Below, in pieces: positions 22,353-33,990 of a stretch of 64,000 nucleotides of DNA. The notes under the pieces were generated by a model. It saw only the letters and a list, made by a program, of their open reading frames with translations, searched no databases and had not been told where the DNA came from. The stretch covers positions 222,941,001 through 223,005,000 of the forward strand of contig JAUMIR010000004.1 in the NCBI GenBank assembly GCA_030847615.1, written 5' to 3'. This stretch comes from Gambelia wislizenii. Its lineage: Eukaryota > Chordata > Lepidosauria > Squamata > Crotaphytidae. Positions within the stretch are counted from its first letter, which is position 1. Each line of letters starts with the position of its first letter. A program made the position numbers and the translations under genes.

Positions 22353-24006
22353 CTTGGAGGTCTCCCATTCATATGAAGCCAAATTGAAGACAATTTAACA
22401 ACACTTTGTTTTCCAAGAATATTGACTTCTCCACATTTTGTTGTGCTGCAACTAAGAGTTGAAATTGATTTGGCATTGTTATTGCTCATACACAAGATAC
22501 CAGCACTGTGGAGGTGCAAAATGAGTACACAAAATGTAAATATTCAGAAAACTAAAATGTGGGAAAGTAAAACAAAAAAGGGTGTGAGTGAATACTTCTG
22601 CAAGGCACTGTAGGAACCAGTTAAAGCCAATGTAATTAAAGAAAACATCCTTCTTATTTTTGCCAATGATTCTAGGAATCAGTATTGTCTTTGCCAGCCA
22701 AGAGGGAGACAGGAATGTCAGACATGTTATTATTATTTTATTTTATTTTTACTGAATGAATTACATTTTGTGGGCTGTTCTGTATTTACTTTGATGGAAC
22801 TAGCCACATTCTTACTACAGCTTAGTTTACACCTGCTGCTCCAAGTCACTTGTGATGCACATTTCCAGAAGGATATCAACAACAAACAACTCATGCACTT
22901 CTTCCAGACGAACAAGTAACTGCCGGCTGTTACAATGCATTTCAGTTCAGTGACACTTCATTTTCAATTGCTAACAGTGTGTGTATACCTATAACTGCAT
23001 CTGTTCTTAAAGGACAATGTGTGCCTTTTTGCCTATGGTACAAAGAACCATGGGCTTCAGTGGTGTTACATGAACAGACAAATGTTTTGCAAATGAATAT
23101 TTGAGTAATTCATTCCTTTTTGCAGTCTCTAATGTTTAGAATTTATCCAGTCTATTGGTATCAGGCCCAAATTAATGTTGTTGTTTAATTTAACAAGATG
23201 TCCAGTCCCCCCCACTTATTTCTACCAAGGTGTTATAAGTTATTATAAAATAGAAAATGTTTGAAATAGCCAAGGTAGGCATGCTAGGTTATGTTACCCC
23301 CTTTTCCTTCAATAACTGTCCTTGCAGTTTCTTTTCATCCCCATCTATTCACTGTTTCTTTCATGTGTTTTGATATCAGAGCTTTGGAAAAGCTACATTC
23401 TGCACTACAGCTCCCGAAATTCTCCAGCCAGCATGACTGGAGAGTTCTGGGGGTTGCAGTCAAAATAGTAAGTTTTCCAAAGCTCTGAAGAATATCAAAA
23501 TGACTACACAAGCCATGGGTTTATTGTGTAATTTCACATCGACCATTGCTCCAGTGGGACTGAATAAAGTCTTGGCTACTGATTTTACCTCTGTCTGCTG
23601 TCTGTGTGTTAATGGTTCATCATCAACTTCATGTTACTTATTCTATCTAGTTAAGACTTATGATTTTTAAACTGGACTTTGACTGGGAAGCCCTTAAGAT
23701 ATAAAGTACCTGTAATCAGAAGATAGTCCTCTGTAAAGTGGAATGCCTGGTCAGCCTAACCTGGGTGTACAGTTAATCCAATCTGTTGCCCAGCTAAGTA
23801 ATCTTTTGGGGGCAGTGAATGAAGAAGAATGCGATCTGAAAGATACACTGCAGAAATCCTTGCAATGCTGCAGAGGGATTTTGGGTATAGATCATCATGT
23901 GCCTGATCCTGGAGGTATATCCTGGCATCCACTAGGCCATCAAGGGAAAACCTAATGAGGTCCAATAACTGGATTGTGTGGTACTGATGACTGAGTGTAA
24001 GTCTTA
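22353..24006. other. Unique DNA with one small hairpin MITE at 23,368-23,504
   Basis: At 23,377 CAGAGCTTTGGAAAAGC is inverted as AGTTTTCCAAAGCTCTG at about 23,471-23,488, and flanking 'TTTTGATAT' and 'ATATCAAAA' extend the inversion. No gene was recognised; the ORF at 23,743-23,955 has no known domain. Confidence 0.5.
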
Positions 24007-24571
24007 GGACTTTATCACACATTCCCTTTAAAACGTTCTTTTGCCAGAATAAAAAAATAAATTTGTATGTTGGCAAAAGAACATTCCCCACACACACACT
24101 TACCTTCTCTCCTGGCAAAGGCAGCTCCAGCAATAAAGAAGTGAACAGAGCTCCGTTCACTTCCTTTTTTGAAATCCTGTGGGATTTCATTGTGTGGGAA
24201 AATCAAAAATAGAACTAAAAATAAGACATAAAAACTCACACCAAGCACATACACACACTAAAAATCCTCCAAGTAACCCGAGGAGGGTAAAAAAAAAAGT
24301 TGGTCACTTAACTACATGTCCCGATCTCACCCAGAAGTTTTCTGCCCAGTCAGGCCATTGACTCTGCATTGCTGAGAGTTAAATGGCCCAAGGCTTCGCA
24401 TGCCAGCAAAAAAGCAGCAGGTGGATCTATTGATGGCTTAAGCTATCAATTAAAAGGTATGGGGTTTTGACTATACATAAACGCGAAAGGGCAATGTTGT
24501 CTGATCTGCACACCCTTTCACGTTTATGTGGCATTGTTATGATGCCATATTTAGTGCGTCTCATAATGTCC
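24007..24571 (+). mobile_element. PIF/Harbinger-like non-autonomous transposon, nearly complete
   Basis: The left end GGACTTTATCACAC and the right end GTGCGTCTCATAATGTCC are inverted repeats with TTA to the left and TTG to the right. Inside are 'TTCTTTTGCCAGAATAAAAA', 'GTTCACTTCC' inverted blocks and 'CATAAACGCGAAAGGGCAAT', all shared with 53,392-53,971. There is no transposase ORF. Confidence 0.7.
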
Positions 24572-25401
24572 TTGGTCTGACCCTGGAAATTGGTCAGCAA
24601 GGTTTATCTCTTTTCATTCTTCAATAGACCCTCCCTTTCTCTCTCTTTCTCTCTCTCTCTCTCCCTTTCTTTCTTTTGTTCAAAGATCAGCCAGTTCTCT
24701 ACACATAGTATGGAAATCCATTTGAAATTTAGGAAAATTTCAAAAACAGCTCAGGATTGTGCCAAAAGGGCAGGGGGAGAGAATTAAAGAGAGACTACTC
24801 TTTGGGGGAGAAATCATCTCCCTCCAGGCATATATAAACCTTTGAGTGTGCATTGGGTTTACTCTCTAGATTTTTACTCCTATCTTTGATTACTTAGTAA
24901 CACCCTTAAATTGCCTAAAATACATGTGGAATGTTGCTACATGACAAAGAAATAAATGTTGTTATGAAATAATAACGATGCGCTGAAGCCATTCATAATC
25001 AAGGAGTGGTAAGATGCTGCTTTGAGTCCCATTGTCATCATCCTACCACCGTTCAGCGTGGATGGCTTCTGCAAGTCATTCTATTCTTTCTCCTTAAGAG
25101 TTGCTTTCCAAGCTTTCTCATCAATATCACGCAATGGACAATCTGGCTGACTGTGTGGAGATGCTGCTCTTCAGCTGTCCACACTCAGTGGGAGAGGGAG
25201 GAGCCAAGTACAAGAAAGAGCCATAGATGTATACTGTTTTTTCTTGAGGTTTTTTGGGGGGGGAAGGAATTGACTTTTCTGGAAAAATTGGGGAAAAAAT
25301 GCAATACTAGCCTTGTTTATGGATTGAAAGTCACTTTCCTACTTTAAGAAAATAAAATGCATTATGTATAACTTGGCTTGGCATAGAAGTGCCATATTTA
25401 A
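24572..25401. other. Unique DNA with a CT-rich run at 24,637-24,675
   Basis: The (TCTC)-type run is interrupted by CCC and TTT. No other feature was recognised. Confidence 0.5.
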
Positions 25402-25579
25402 TACAGTGGTCCCTTGGAATCCACTGGGTTTTAGTTCCAGGTTCCTGCATGGATACCAAAATCCATGGATGCACAAGTCCTATTACATACAGTGGTGTAG
25501 TAAAATGGTGTCTAATTTTCAAGCTGTGGATTGTCGAATCTGTGGATGCAGAATCTGTGGATATGGAGGGCTGAGTGTA
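25402..25579 (+). mobile_element. Tigger/MER2-like MITE
   Basis: It starts TACAGTGGTCCCTTGGAATC and ends GATATGGAGGGCTGAGTGTA, bounded by TA. 'GGATACCAAAATCCATGGAT' is typical of MER2-like elements. About 178 bp. Confidence 0.8.
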
Positions 25580-26009
25580 TATTAAAAGTACAATATTTCA
25601 GAAAGTAATTGCAAACAGAATTTGCTCTTTTAAATTTAATTTATTTATTTGTTGTTACAAATGTAGCTACAAGGTCCTGAACAGTAAGGTCCCAATGAAC
25701 TATAAGGAACATCTTTGGTTTTTGCCAGTTTATGAGAAGATGACAAAATTCCCTCAATAAAAACAGGAGAAACCATTAACAGTAAAGCAAAGAAAATCAT
25801 TTTGTCTCCTCTATTCCTCCATAGTGCCAAGCAGGCACAAAGCACTCATTCCCATAGAAAGAAATGAGAAAAGAAAGCCAAGACCTGGAATTGCAATAAT
25901 GGGCTTACATAAGTTTACCTGCTTCATAGCTTTTTAGAAATAATGGAGGAGGAATAAATATATGAACACTTTTTCATAACTACTGTGTCCTCCATTCTAA
26001 AACATAGTA
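25580..26009. other. Unique AT-rich DNA
   Basis: Nothing recognised apart from a short (TTTA)-like run at about 25,638-25,652. Confidence 0.45.
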
Positions 26010-26675
26010 TATTCCGACGTATAAGACGACTGGGTGCATAAGACGACCCCCCAATTTTTAAGTTAAAATATAGAGTTTGCCCCCCCAGCCAGCCAGCCAG
26101 CTGGCTGGAAAGCCTGTTCCCCACCAGCCAGCCAGCTCAGTGGCTGTAGATGATGGAATAGTCTGTGAAATTAAAGGACTGAGACCAGCTAAAAAAGCAT
26201 GGGATACTTTGAAAAATCTCTGTGGTGTTCAATCTTTGGAAAGTAAGGTTGCATTAATACTGTAGTTGGTTAATATGAAGCTATCAAATCCCAAATTTTT
26301 GAATGAGCACATTAATGAATGAGCACATTAATGGTTTTAGAGCCACATTGGCAGACAAGAGAATTTCACCATAGACAAAACTTGATGCAAAATGAGAAGT
26401 TGAATCCAGAAATTCTAACTTTAGGCTAACTTGTCCTGAAAAGAAACATCATTTTGACTCTCCTGAGCTAAATAGAGGGCCATTTAACTCTTCAAATGCA
26501 AAGCAGTCATTCTCACAGCAGGAGGAAGGATCTGCTGGGAAAACTGCCCAGGCCATTTTACACTTCAATCATTCTCACAGCAGGGGAAAAGATCTACTGG
26601 GGTATAAGACCACCCCCCCACTTTTGAGGAGATTTTCAAGTGTTAAAAAGTAGTCTTGTATGCAGGAATATACGG
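26010..26675. mobile_element. Element with 'TATTCCGACGTATAAGACGAC' type inverted ends
   Basis: The left side has 'CGACGTATAAGACGAC' and 'CATAAGACGACCCCCCAATT'. The right side has 'GGTATAAGACCACCCCCCCA' and, reversed, 'GTCTTGTATGCAGGAATATAC'. These 'CGTATAAGACG' ends mark a widespread vertebrate non-autonomous DNA repeat. The centre carries CCAGCCAGCC repeats and the gag-like scrap below, so this copy may be composite. Confidence 0.45.
26143..26345 (+). pseudogene. Possible Ty1/copia gag fragment
   Basis: The frame ending in a stop at 26,265 reads 'VCEIKGLRPAKKAWDTLKNL' then 'GVQSLESKVALIL'. Past the stop it continues as 'LVNMKLSNPKFLNEHIN' in the same frame, resembling copia-type gag. The recognisable part is about 60 codons, with one internal stop and early decay afterwards. 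No protease, integrase or RT is nearby. Similarity is judged by eye. Confidence 0.4.
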
Positions 26676-26727
26676 TAATATTCCATAACCCTTGGGTTTT
26701 TTTCAATTTTTACAGCAAAAAGAAAGG

Positions 26728-26985
26728 CTTAGGAAGCCCTGGTGGCACAGTGGCTAAATGCCAGTACTTAAAGTCACAACGTTGCGAGTTCCATCCCAAG
26801 GACTCCAAGGTTGACTCAGCCTTCCATCCTTCTGTAGGTCAGTAAAATGGGTACCCAGCTTGTTGGGGGCAATTAGCTAAAAATAAAACATTCTAAACCA
26901 CTTAGGGAGTGCTTCGGCATTGATAAGGGATATATAAATATCAATGCTACAATGCTATTGCTTTGGGGGGAAATGAGGGCATACG
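26728..26985 (+). mobile_element. tRNA SINE ('GGTGGCACAGTGG' type)
   Basis: The A-box-like TGGCACAGTGG and B-box-like 'GCGAGTTCCATCCC' are followed by 'CTCAGCCTTCCATCCTTCTG', 'GTACCCAGCTTGTTGGGGGC' and a tail 'GGGATATATAAATATCAATG'. The tail differs from the copy at 50,668, so two tail subfamilies are present. Confidence 0.85.
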
Positions 26986-27119
26986 TGTGTGTTTTTCTGA
27001 ATTTTTCCCATCTTTTTTTTTTTTTTGCATCTCTAGACAGAGCAAAAAATTCTGTCCAGTTTCCCTTTCCCCATGTGGAGAGCCTTCAAGCAATTAAGAT
27101 GTGAAGAGGGGTCATAACA

Positions 27120-27385
27120 TCTTGAGATCATCTGCCCTTTGTCTGGCTTCATTTTGAGTGATCCAAGGAGAATTTGGAATGCTAGTCCAGGCTTTTGCTG
27201 CAGAAAAGGGATCCATGGCATCCTGGACCATGGAGACTGCTGACTCCTATGTGGGTGAGGCAGTGAATTTCCTCTGGGTTTCACCCTGAGCTTTAAAAGA
27301 GCTATCAATCATACTGAGCCTTATCCTCAAAACAGATCAAGCACCTTGAATAGCTCACTTAAACTTCACACTAAAACCTGCAGCA
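27120..27385 (+). repeat. Unclassified old repeat, copy 3 of 3
   Basis: 'GGGTTTCACCCTGAGCTTTA', 'AAAGAGCTATCAATCATACT', then 'CAAGCACCTTGAATAGCTC', in the same order as at 15,455 and 19,230. Confidence 0.5.
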
Positions 27386-27557
27386 GATTTACCACCCCAC
27401 TGACATGAGAGTAGTGTGGCCAGGTCTCAAAACAGCAACAAGACACGGCCAAAATTCATAACAAGCTTGTGCTCTTCCTAAATACCAAAGGAACATACTG
27501 ATTTCAGTTCACTTACACAGGTATTTTACTGTAAAATTAACATAATGTATACAATTA

Positions 27558-27712
27558 ACCCACTGGGTGACCTTGGGCTAATCACACTCTCTCAGCATCA
27601 GAGGAAAGCAAAGGCAACCCCCCTCTGAACAAATCTTGCCAAGGAAAGCCCACCTTAGGGTGACCATAAATCAGAAACAGCTTGAAGGCACACAGCAGCA
27701 ACAAGCAACAAG
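27558..27712 (+). mobile_element. CORE/MIR-like SINE, lacking the tRNA head
   Basis: 'GGGTGACCTTGGGCTAATCA' is the CORE part, followed by 'GAACAAATCTTGCCAAGGAA' and the 'GCTTGAAGGCACACAGCAGC' tail. Confidence 0.85.
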
Positions 27713-28304
27713 CTAGGGGATAAGCTTTCTGGCCTGCCAATAGGGGACATCCCTTATAATAAAGGGATATCTGGCAAACCTACCTGGTAGCCACCAGCAG
27801 GCATTGATCCAGGCAGATCCTTATGAACCCGTTGCCTTATGAACCTGGATATACACAGTTGCTAAGAGCATGGGTTTGGAAGCTGCTCCATACTGACTTC
27901 CAAAGGGATCTACATGTAACGAAACAGACACATTCATGATTTCACACCCACAAATAAACATGAGAATGAACAGTTTCCTTTGTACAAAGAATATTTAATG
28001 TGTGAAGCCATTCTTGTATGGAACTCAGAAGCAACGATGCTGAAGGGAAAGAGGGAGCACCAACAGAAAAACAGGAAACCTGTAGGAGCAGACTCTTCCT
28101 TGTTTATCAGGCATACCTTTAGTAAAGCCTGTTATGTCTGCAGGCCATTAAGAGATTTAGAATGCTCTTAATACAAGTTAAGAGTGATTCTTCAGCTGGC
28201 AGCTTGTCAAGCAGGTTTGAAAGGCCAACTACGGTGAACTGTTGTCCATCTCCCCAGGCTATTGATGCAGTAGTTTGAATACATAGGTACAAACTGGGGA
28301 ATAT

Positions 28305-28362
<58 letters not shown>

Positions 28363-29221
28363 GGTGCTGTTTGTAAAATACCTTTAAAGAGATCCAAAGT
28401 TATTTTTATACTACTATTCTGAAGTAAAGGAGATGATTGTTAATGTCTTAAGTGGGTTTCCCCCCCTCCAGATGAAACTCAGCAAGTCCCCTGTTGCTGA
28501 GTGTGCCAAGTCCTTAAAAAAAAAAGAGTTGTTTATATGCACAGAAACATGTGCTTGTGGACAATTTGCATGTAAATAATATATATCATAGAGCTGCCTG
28601 TAGGCAAGCAAGCTACAGCAGTTCAGAAGAGCTGAGTGGGCTTTGTGAGGGAGAAGTTTAAAGGATTGGGGAGGGAGGATTTGCTTCTCAGGCCCTACCC
28701 CCATATTTTGAGCAACTTATATGAGTGGTCCCTAGATAAGCAACCCCCAACATTTCACTGGAGGTCTGGAGGATGAGGCATAGTGCTGAAGCAGGCAGCC
28801 TGATTGCTTCCATTGCAAGCAGGAGCAAATCATAGAATGTCCCTGGTTTGTTTACCATGATGTCAGAATTCATCATTCTTTCTTGTCTCTCCCCAGACCA
28901 GACCAAGAAAGAAATGTATGAACAAACCTTGGGTTCTTTCTCTGGCTTGTTGGGGAAAGATAGGGTAGACTTCTGGATTCAGACATCATGGCAAACCAAA
29001 GAAAATCCAGGAGTTTGCTCTGTCCCATCTGCTCTGAATAAGAGCAATTGACAGCATGCACCATGATAATTCCTCATTCCTAACAAGCCCAGTATTCAAA
29101 TTCTGGCTTGTCACTGCATGGAAACATATTAATTATGTGTGTTGGGCATATTAGTGTATAACTCTGTGTCCCACCCCTACCCCTCCCATGATACACACAC
29201 ACACACAGTGTATTGCTTCTT
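27713..29221. other. Unique DNA with a (CA)n(TA)n microsatellite
   Basis: (CA)n at about 28,303-28,329 runs directly into (TA)n at 28,330-28,357. No gene was recognised. Confidence 0.55.
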
Positions 29222-29326
29222 AGCAATGGTGGCACTCGGGGTGCGGAGAGGCCAAACCACACCAGGCGGCACCATCAGGGGGAGGGGTGACATCAGCCTT
29301 AGTGACGCCACAGCTTTTTTGGAGAC
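29222..29326 (+). repeat. Unclassified dispersed repeat ('AACCACACCAGGCGGCACC')
   Basis: It is shared with 37,636-37,790 ('AACCACACCAGGTGACACC', then 'CTTAGTAATGCCACAG') and reversed at 14,124-14,212. A short (AC)n run precedes it. Confidence 0.6.
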
Positions 29327-30055
29327 TTGATACTCCCTTCTAGAGCTGAAAACTCATTTTTTCAGCATGCACAATTAGCTCCCATTGCAAGCAGGCCTTT
29401 ATCTTCCAGATACTATCTCATATATAAAAACATTTCCTTTAATACTCAGTAGGTTTTTGTAAGAAGGGTTGATGAAAGCAAAAACCAAAAGAAAAAATGA
29501 CATTAAGTGGCTCCTCTTTAGCTCAGGGAGGTGGGCTATACCAGATCCAGAAGTGATAAAAATGTCTCTTGAAGACCTACCACAAACTCTGACTCATTCG
29601 AGCTGTAAAGTCTGCCGTCTTGGATTAGTTAACTCTCTTGTTCAAATCAAAGTGTGGCTAATATTACAGGTGTTATGCAAACACAAACTTTACCTGGATG
29701 ATTTGCCATAATTATAAAGATAAATGGACTTGTATTTTACACTTGTCCCTTAATTATAAGCTGTCTCTTCCTGTTCTTTATACATGCAGTCATTGTGGAC
29801 TATTTGCTCTATGTAATAATACATCAGCACAAGGTGGAGTATGTCAAGCAAAGAACTGCAAGACACACAGGGCTGTATGCCTCCACTGTCTAGATAAGAT
29901 GGGAGGAGTGGTTTAAATATGTCAAACACCATGAAACACTCTGGAGCTGGGGAGTCTGACGCAAAGACAGAGAGGTGCAATACAACATGAAACAGTAGCA
30001 ATTTTAAAATAGATTTTTGGGAGAGAGCAGACAGGTGCTCAGAAATATCTGGCAT
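29327..30055. other. Unique DNA, no gene recognised
   Basis: ORFs at 29,469-29,916 carry no recognisable domain. Confidence 0.45.
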
Positions 30056-30262
30056 GTATGCATGCATATGTGCCTTTAAATCATTTGTCAATTTATGGTG
30101 ATTCCATGAATTTCCTATGGTTTTCTTAGGCAAGAAATACTCAGAGGTGGTTTTGCCAGTTCCTTCCTCTGAAATGTAGCCGACAGCACCTGGCATTCAT
30201 TGTCAGTGTCCCTTCCAAGTACTAACCAGGGCTGACCCTGCTTAGCTTCCAAGATCAGATAG
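30056..30262 (-). mobile_element. 5S rRNA-derived SINE
   Basis: On the minus strand the head contains 'ATCTTGGAAGCTAAGCAGGG' and 'CCCTGGTTAGTACTTGGA', matching the internal promoter region of 5S rRNA ('CTCGGAAGCTAAGCAGGGT..GGCCTGGTTAGTACTTGGATGGGAG'). The body that follows ('GGAACTGGCAAAACCACCTC', 'AGTATTTCTTGCCTAAGAAA') is shared with 54,577-54,710. So it is a Pol III-type SINE with a 5S head rather than a tRNA head. Confidence 0.85.
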
Positions 30263-30815
30263 GATCTGACACAGGGAGGATATTTTGATGCCTTTGGCAA
30301 AGCAGCAGGTGCTCTCCCACCCCTGAGATCATAGGTGTTTTGAGGTGGTCACTTTGTGATTCACCAAAATCCATAGTCCAATGGACCTAAAATCAGTTAT
30401 TTCTGGAACATTCAGAGGCTAATGGAAAAGTCAACACTTACGATTTTTTTAGAGCTGAAAACCACATGCAAAGTTTCCATGGAATAAGGAGATTCAGCTA
30501 ACACATACTCTCTCTCTCTCACACACACACACACAGAGGCAAGGGCAAGTACTTGCTCCCAGTAGATGGGTATCAACAAGACAAATTACTATGAGCAATG
30601 TTCACTGTTAATGATCAGTGACATCCATGGTTATAGCATGACTATATGCAAAAAGATTACTGCAACCTGCCTATGCACAGTGGATACCACACCTAAAAGA
30701 CTTATCAGGAAAGCATTTTAGGAATATTGTATCCTGATCTGGCTACAGGCACAAAAGATAAAGTTCCTGATTTGGAACAGGCAAACTTGTAGCCACAGGA
30801 AAGTAAGAAGGGATG
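30263..30815. other. Unique DNA with a short CT/CA run
   Basis: A (CT)n(CA)n run lies at about 30,509-30,535. Nothing else was recognised. Confidence 0.45.
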
Positions 30816-31153
30816 TACAGTCGTCCCTTCTCATTCGCAGGGGTTAGGTTCCACAGGCCCCTGCAAATGTGAAAATTCCGCGAATAAAGACTGCCCTCCC
30901 CCTCCCTCCCAAAGCGACCACGGGGCTTCCGGAGGCCCTCCGGAGGCCCCATAGTCACCTCCCCACTCCCTCCCCAGGCCAGAACAGGGCCTCCGGAGGC
31001 CCCATAGTCACCTCCCCACACCTCCCCCCTCTTTCCTGAAAGTGGCAACGGGGCCTCAGAGGCCCCATCGCCACTTTCCTTGGCCTCCCCTAGCAAACCA
31101 CGAATATGCAGAACCGCGAGTATGGAGGCCACAAATGTTGAGGGAGGACTGCA
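30816..31153 (+). mobile_element. Tigger-like MITE with GC-rich duplicated core
   Basis: It starts TACAGTCGTCCCTTCTCATT and ends GTTGAGGGAGGACTGCA, imperfect inverted repeats. The core repeats 'GAGGCCCCATAGTCACCTCC' twice. Relative of 17,161-17,548. Confidence 0.75.
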
Positions 31154-33525
31154 ATTAAAAGAAAGATCATAGTACTTGACATCAGAGCTCAAAAATCAGA
31201 TTACTTCTAAAATAATTTCTGTTATGGCTCCAGTGTCCTCTAATGTAGTCAGTTATCATTGTAGTTATGTCTTTGTGAAAGTAATTCATTCATTTCCTGC
31301 TTCTCAAAAGTAACTATAATAGTGACTTCAGTTACTTTTAGTTACTTTTAAAAACAGAATATCACAAGGGACTGGCCTGTGGTACAAAGTGAACTCCACC
31401 TTATCATCAACAAACACCCACAACAGGACAGGAGCTTGAGGCAGCCAGCATTTTAACCAAGGGTGACCACAGTGATGGCTAATAGCTTCCATGTCAGTGG
31501 AATGGTGAATCCACTGAAGCATTCGTTAAGAGAAAGTTACAAGTAGCTAGTTATTTTTAAATAAGTTACTTCCAGGTTCTGATAGGACTGCAGCTTTCAA
31601 AGACATGCACAAGGCAAGCCCAAGATACTTCCTTGCCTGCAGTGAAGGACATGATGGCAGCCTTTTCCCATTCCACATATTGAATCTAGTTGAAGTAAAG
31701 GTTGAACGAGAGCCTCCAAATAAGTCTGAGGCTTTAGGCTAGTTTAGAGGGCTCAGGACAAATTGTTTGGCAGAAGTAAACTGCTGTGGAGTCCAGGAAG
31801 CTTGGAGATGACCATCTCTCCCCTGACAGCCTCTGTCCCCAGAGGTGATTGCCTCACTCTGCCTAATGGTAGGACTGGTCCTGAATATCTACCACTCACT
31901 GTTTTAGAAGTGAGAATTCCCAAGTGGCAAACAATGAAAGTTGGACTAGCTTTGAAAACTGTCTGACCCAATGACTGCTAAGAGCAACAACTATGCAGTC
32001 ACTTACATGTTTTTCGATTTTCCACTACACTTAGAAGGATAAACACTTGCATTGGCAATCTGAGAATGCAAACTGTTACAGTGGATGCCTTATGAGGTAG
32101 TTATAATTAATTCTTATAAAGCTTGGACATACTTGGACAATTTGAGATAAACTAAACCAAACGTATCTCACCTGCCACACACTGTAACCAGAGACTGAAA
32201 AAGTTACTTTAGGGGACTGCAACTTCCAGAATGCCCCAGCCAGTCTAACCACTTTTCTGAGTCTAACATATGTCACCTGATATGCCAGATGGTCTGACAA
32301 ACTTCCAGTTTTAACCCAGTGATCCAGATTTTAGAGTTTTAAACATGTAGATATGTCCTATGAGTTTGCCACAGGTGTATTTATTTCTGTTGAAAGTGCA
32401 AAGGAAGGAAAATGGGAGATGAAAAAAAGATGCCCTGTATATAATAGCTGCATGCTTTAGACTCTTGGTACAAAGAATCCTTTTGCATGGCTGTGACCAC
32501 ATAGACCCAGAAATAAAGGAAGCACATAATGTACCTGTATAGATACACCCAGGAGTGGGTGTGAGAGATTTGCAACATCTTCTGCCTGATTTGAAATGTG
32601 CTGATGGCTGTCACTCTACACTTGCTGCACCAGACCGGATATTGGAGTCATATTGATCAGGTGTAGAGTGAATCCTTCTGTTTGTTGGTTATCTTTAGAT
32701 TTCAGGAACGCTTCAGAGTCATTTTGATCAACTGCCCCCCCCTTCTCTCTCTCTCATTCTGTCTTCTTCACTCCTTCCCTCCCTCCTTCTCTCCCCTTCC
32801 AAAAATCATTCTCTCCTAGCAGGTAAAAGGGGCCTTGATGCAAAATTTGACAGTTCAGCTTTATACTCAGCTCAGCTGTGGTAGCTAGAATGCTAATGTT
32901 TTCAGCAAGATGTCTTCTTCATGCTAACCCCTCTTTAAAATAAATTTGTTTGTTTGTTTGGGTAGAGACTCATCTACCGTGCCCATGGGGAAACTACGGT
33001 AGTTTCAAGGTGGCAATCAAACGACAAACAGCTTCTAACTGAAAATCTCAGCCACACTGACCACAATTGCCTCAAGTCCCCTTGGCCTTAAAAGAGACAC
33101 CATTTCAGACTGGATGAGTTGCATTCAGCACTGACATACTTGTACGTACATTGGGGGTTATACTGAAGCCCCCTTGAAACAAACAAACAAAACCAGTTCA
33201 TTTTAGGGCTTAATTTTGGGCTTTCCTGGTTTTTAATTCAGCCTGAAGAGTTACAGAAGATGAGCAGCAAACTTTAAGTAACCATGAGAATTCTCTGGGA
33301 AGAGGCAGGCCAGATGAAATACTGCTTGGGAAGGTACGTAGATGTGAGAAGTGGATTTGAGGTGATTGCGGGGTATTTCTGCACATTACAAGAAAATAAA
33401 TGTAGATGACAGTCATCCTTCACCTTACACACACATACCTACACACACTTCCCCCCCCCTTAAGAAAGCACACCTTGGAAACAGGTGGCTTATTTATGAT
33501 GGCACATATACATTTTAATGGGGTG
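31154..33525. other. Mostly unique DNA
   Basis: 'GTTACTTTTAGTTACTTTTA' at about 31,332 and 'AAGTTAC..TAGCTAGTTATTT' at 31,532 hint at an old hAT-like repeat, and 31,838-31,885 resembles the 'GCCTGAGG' family. No gene was seen. Confidence 0.4.
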
Positions 33526-33990
33526 CAAAGGGATCTTGTAGCACCTTTGAGCTGAGAGAATGACTTTCTAGCACAAATTTTCAAAGACTCAGTCTATGAA
33601 AACTTATGCTACAAATTTCTTCCTCTCAGTTAGGGGCTTATCATACCCTGACGAAAAGCAGCAAAGCATTAGGAACATTCCATCTTCCGTGCAGCCTTAC
33701 TGCATGACATTGCTGTTCTTTCGTTCTGGTCCCGTGGGGGGCCGAGGTAAAACAGCGTGTTTTGCTAACCGGAAAAAACTGTTAGCAAGAATATGTGGTT
33801 TTACCTTGGTCCCCCACAGGACCAGAATGAAAGAATGCTGGAAGAACGCTGATGTCATGCAGTAAGGCACAGGAAAAATGGAATATTCCTGCTGCCTTGC
33901 CAGTTTTCTTCCGAGTGCAGTAAGGATTTTAGTCTCAAAGGTACTACAAGATCCCTTTACATACTGGTACAGACTAACATGGCTATGCCT
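33526..33990. mobile_element. Non-autonomous DNA transposon split by a fold-back element
   Basis: The left end AAAGGGATCTTGTAGCACCT is inverted at the right as 'GGTACTACAAGATCCCTTT', about 25 bp with few mismatches. The interior 'GTCTATGAAAACTTATGCTA' is shared with 5,553-5,645. The interruption at 33,633-33,928 removes nothing. Confidence 0.65.
33633..33928. mobile_element. Fold-back DNA transposon, TTA target duplication
   Basis: The element is a long inverted repeat centred near 33,778: 'AGGAACATTCCATCTTCC' pairs with '..TGGAATATTCCT', 'CTTACTGCATGACAT' with 'ATGTCATGCAGTAAG', and 'GACCAAGG'-type blocks near the centre. It is flanked by TTA at 33,630-33,632 and 33,929-33,931. Removing it restores the uninterrupted host 'CTCAGTTAGTCTCAAAGG'. 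The end GGGGCTTATCATACCC resembles the other 3-bp-TSD elements. Confidence 0.75.

Noticed and set aside
24637..24675. CT-rich run as a possible polypyrimidine tract before an exon
   Set aside because: No AG acceptor followed by a credible exon was seen; it reads as a simple repeat.
28303..28357. (CA)n(TA)n tract as a regulatory Z-DNA element
   Set aside because: It is an ordinary compound microsatellite with no neighbouring gene to regulate.
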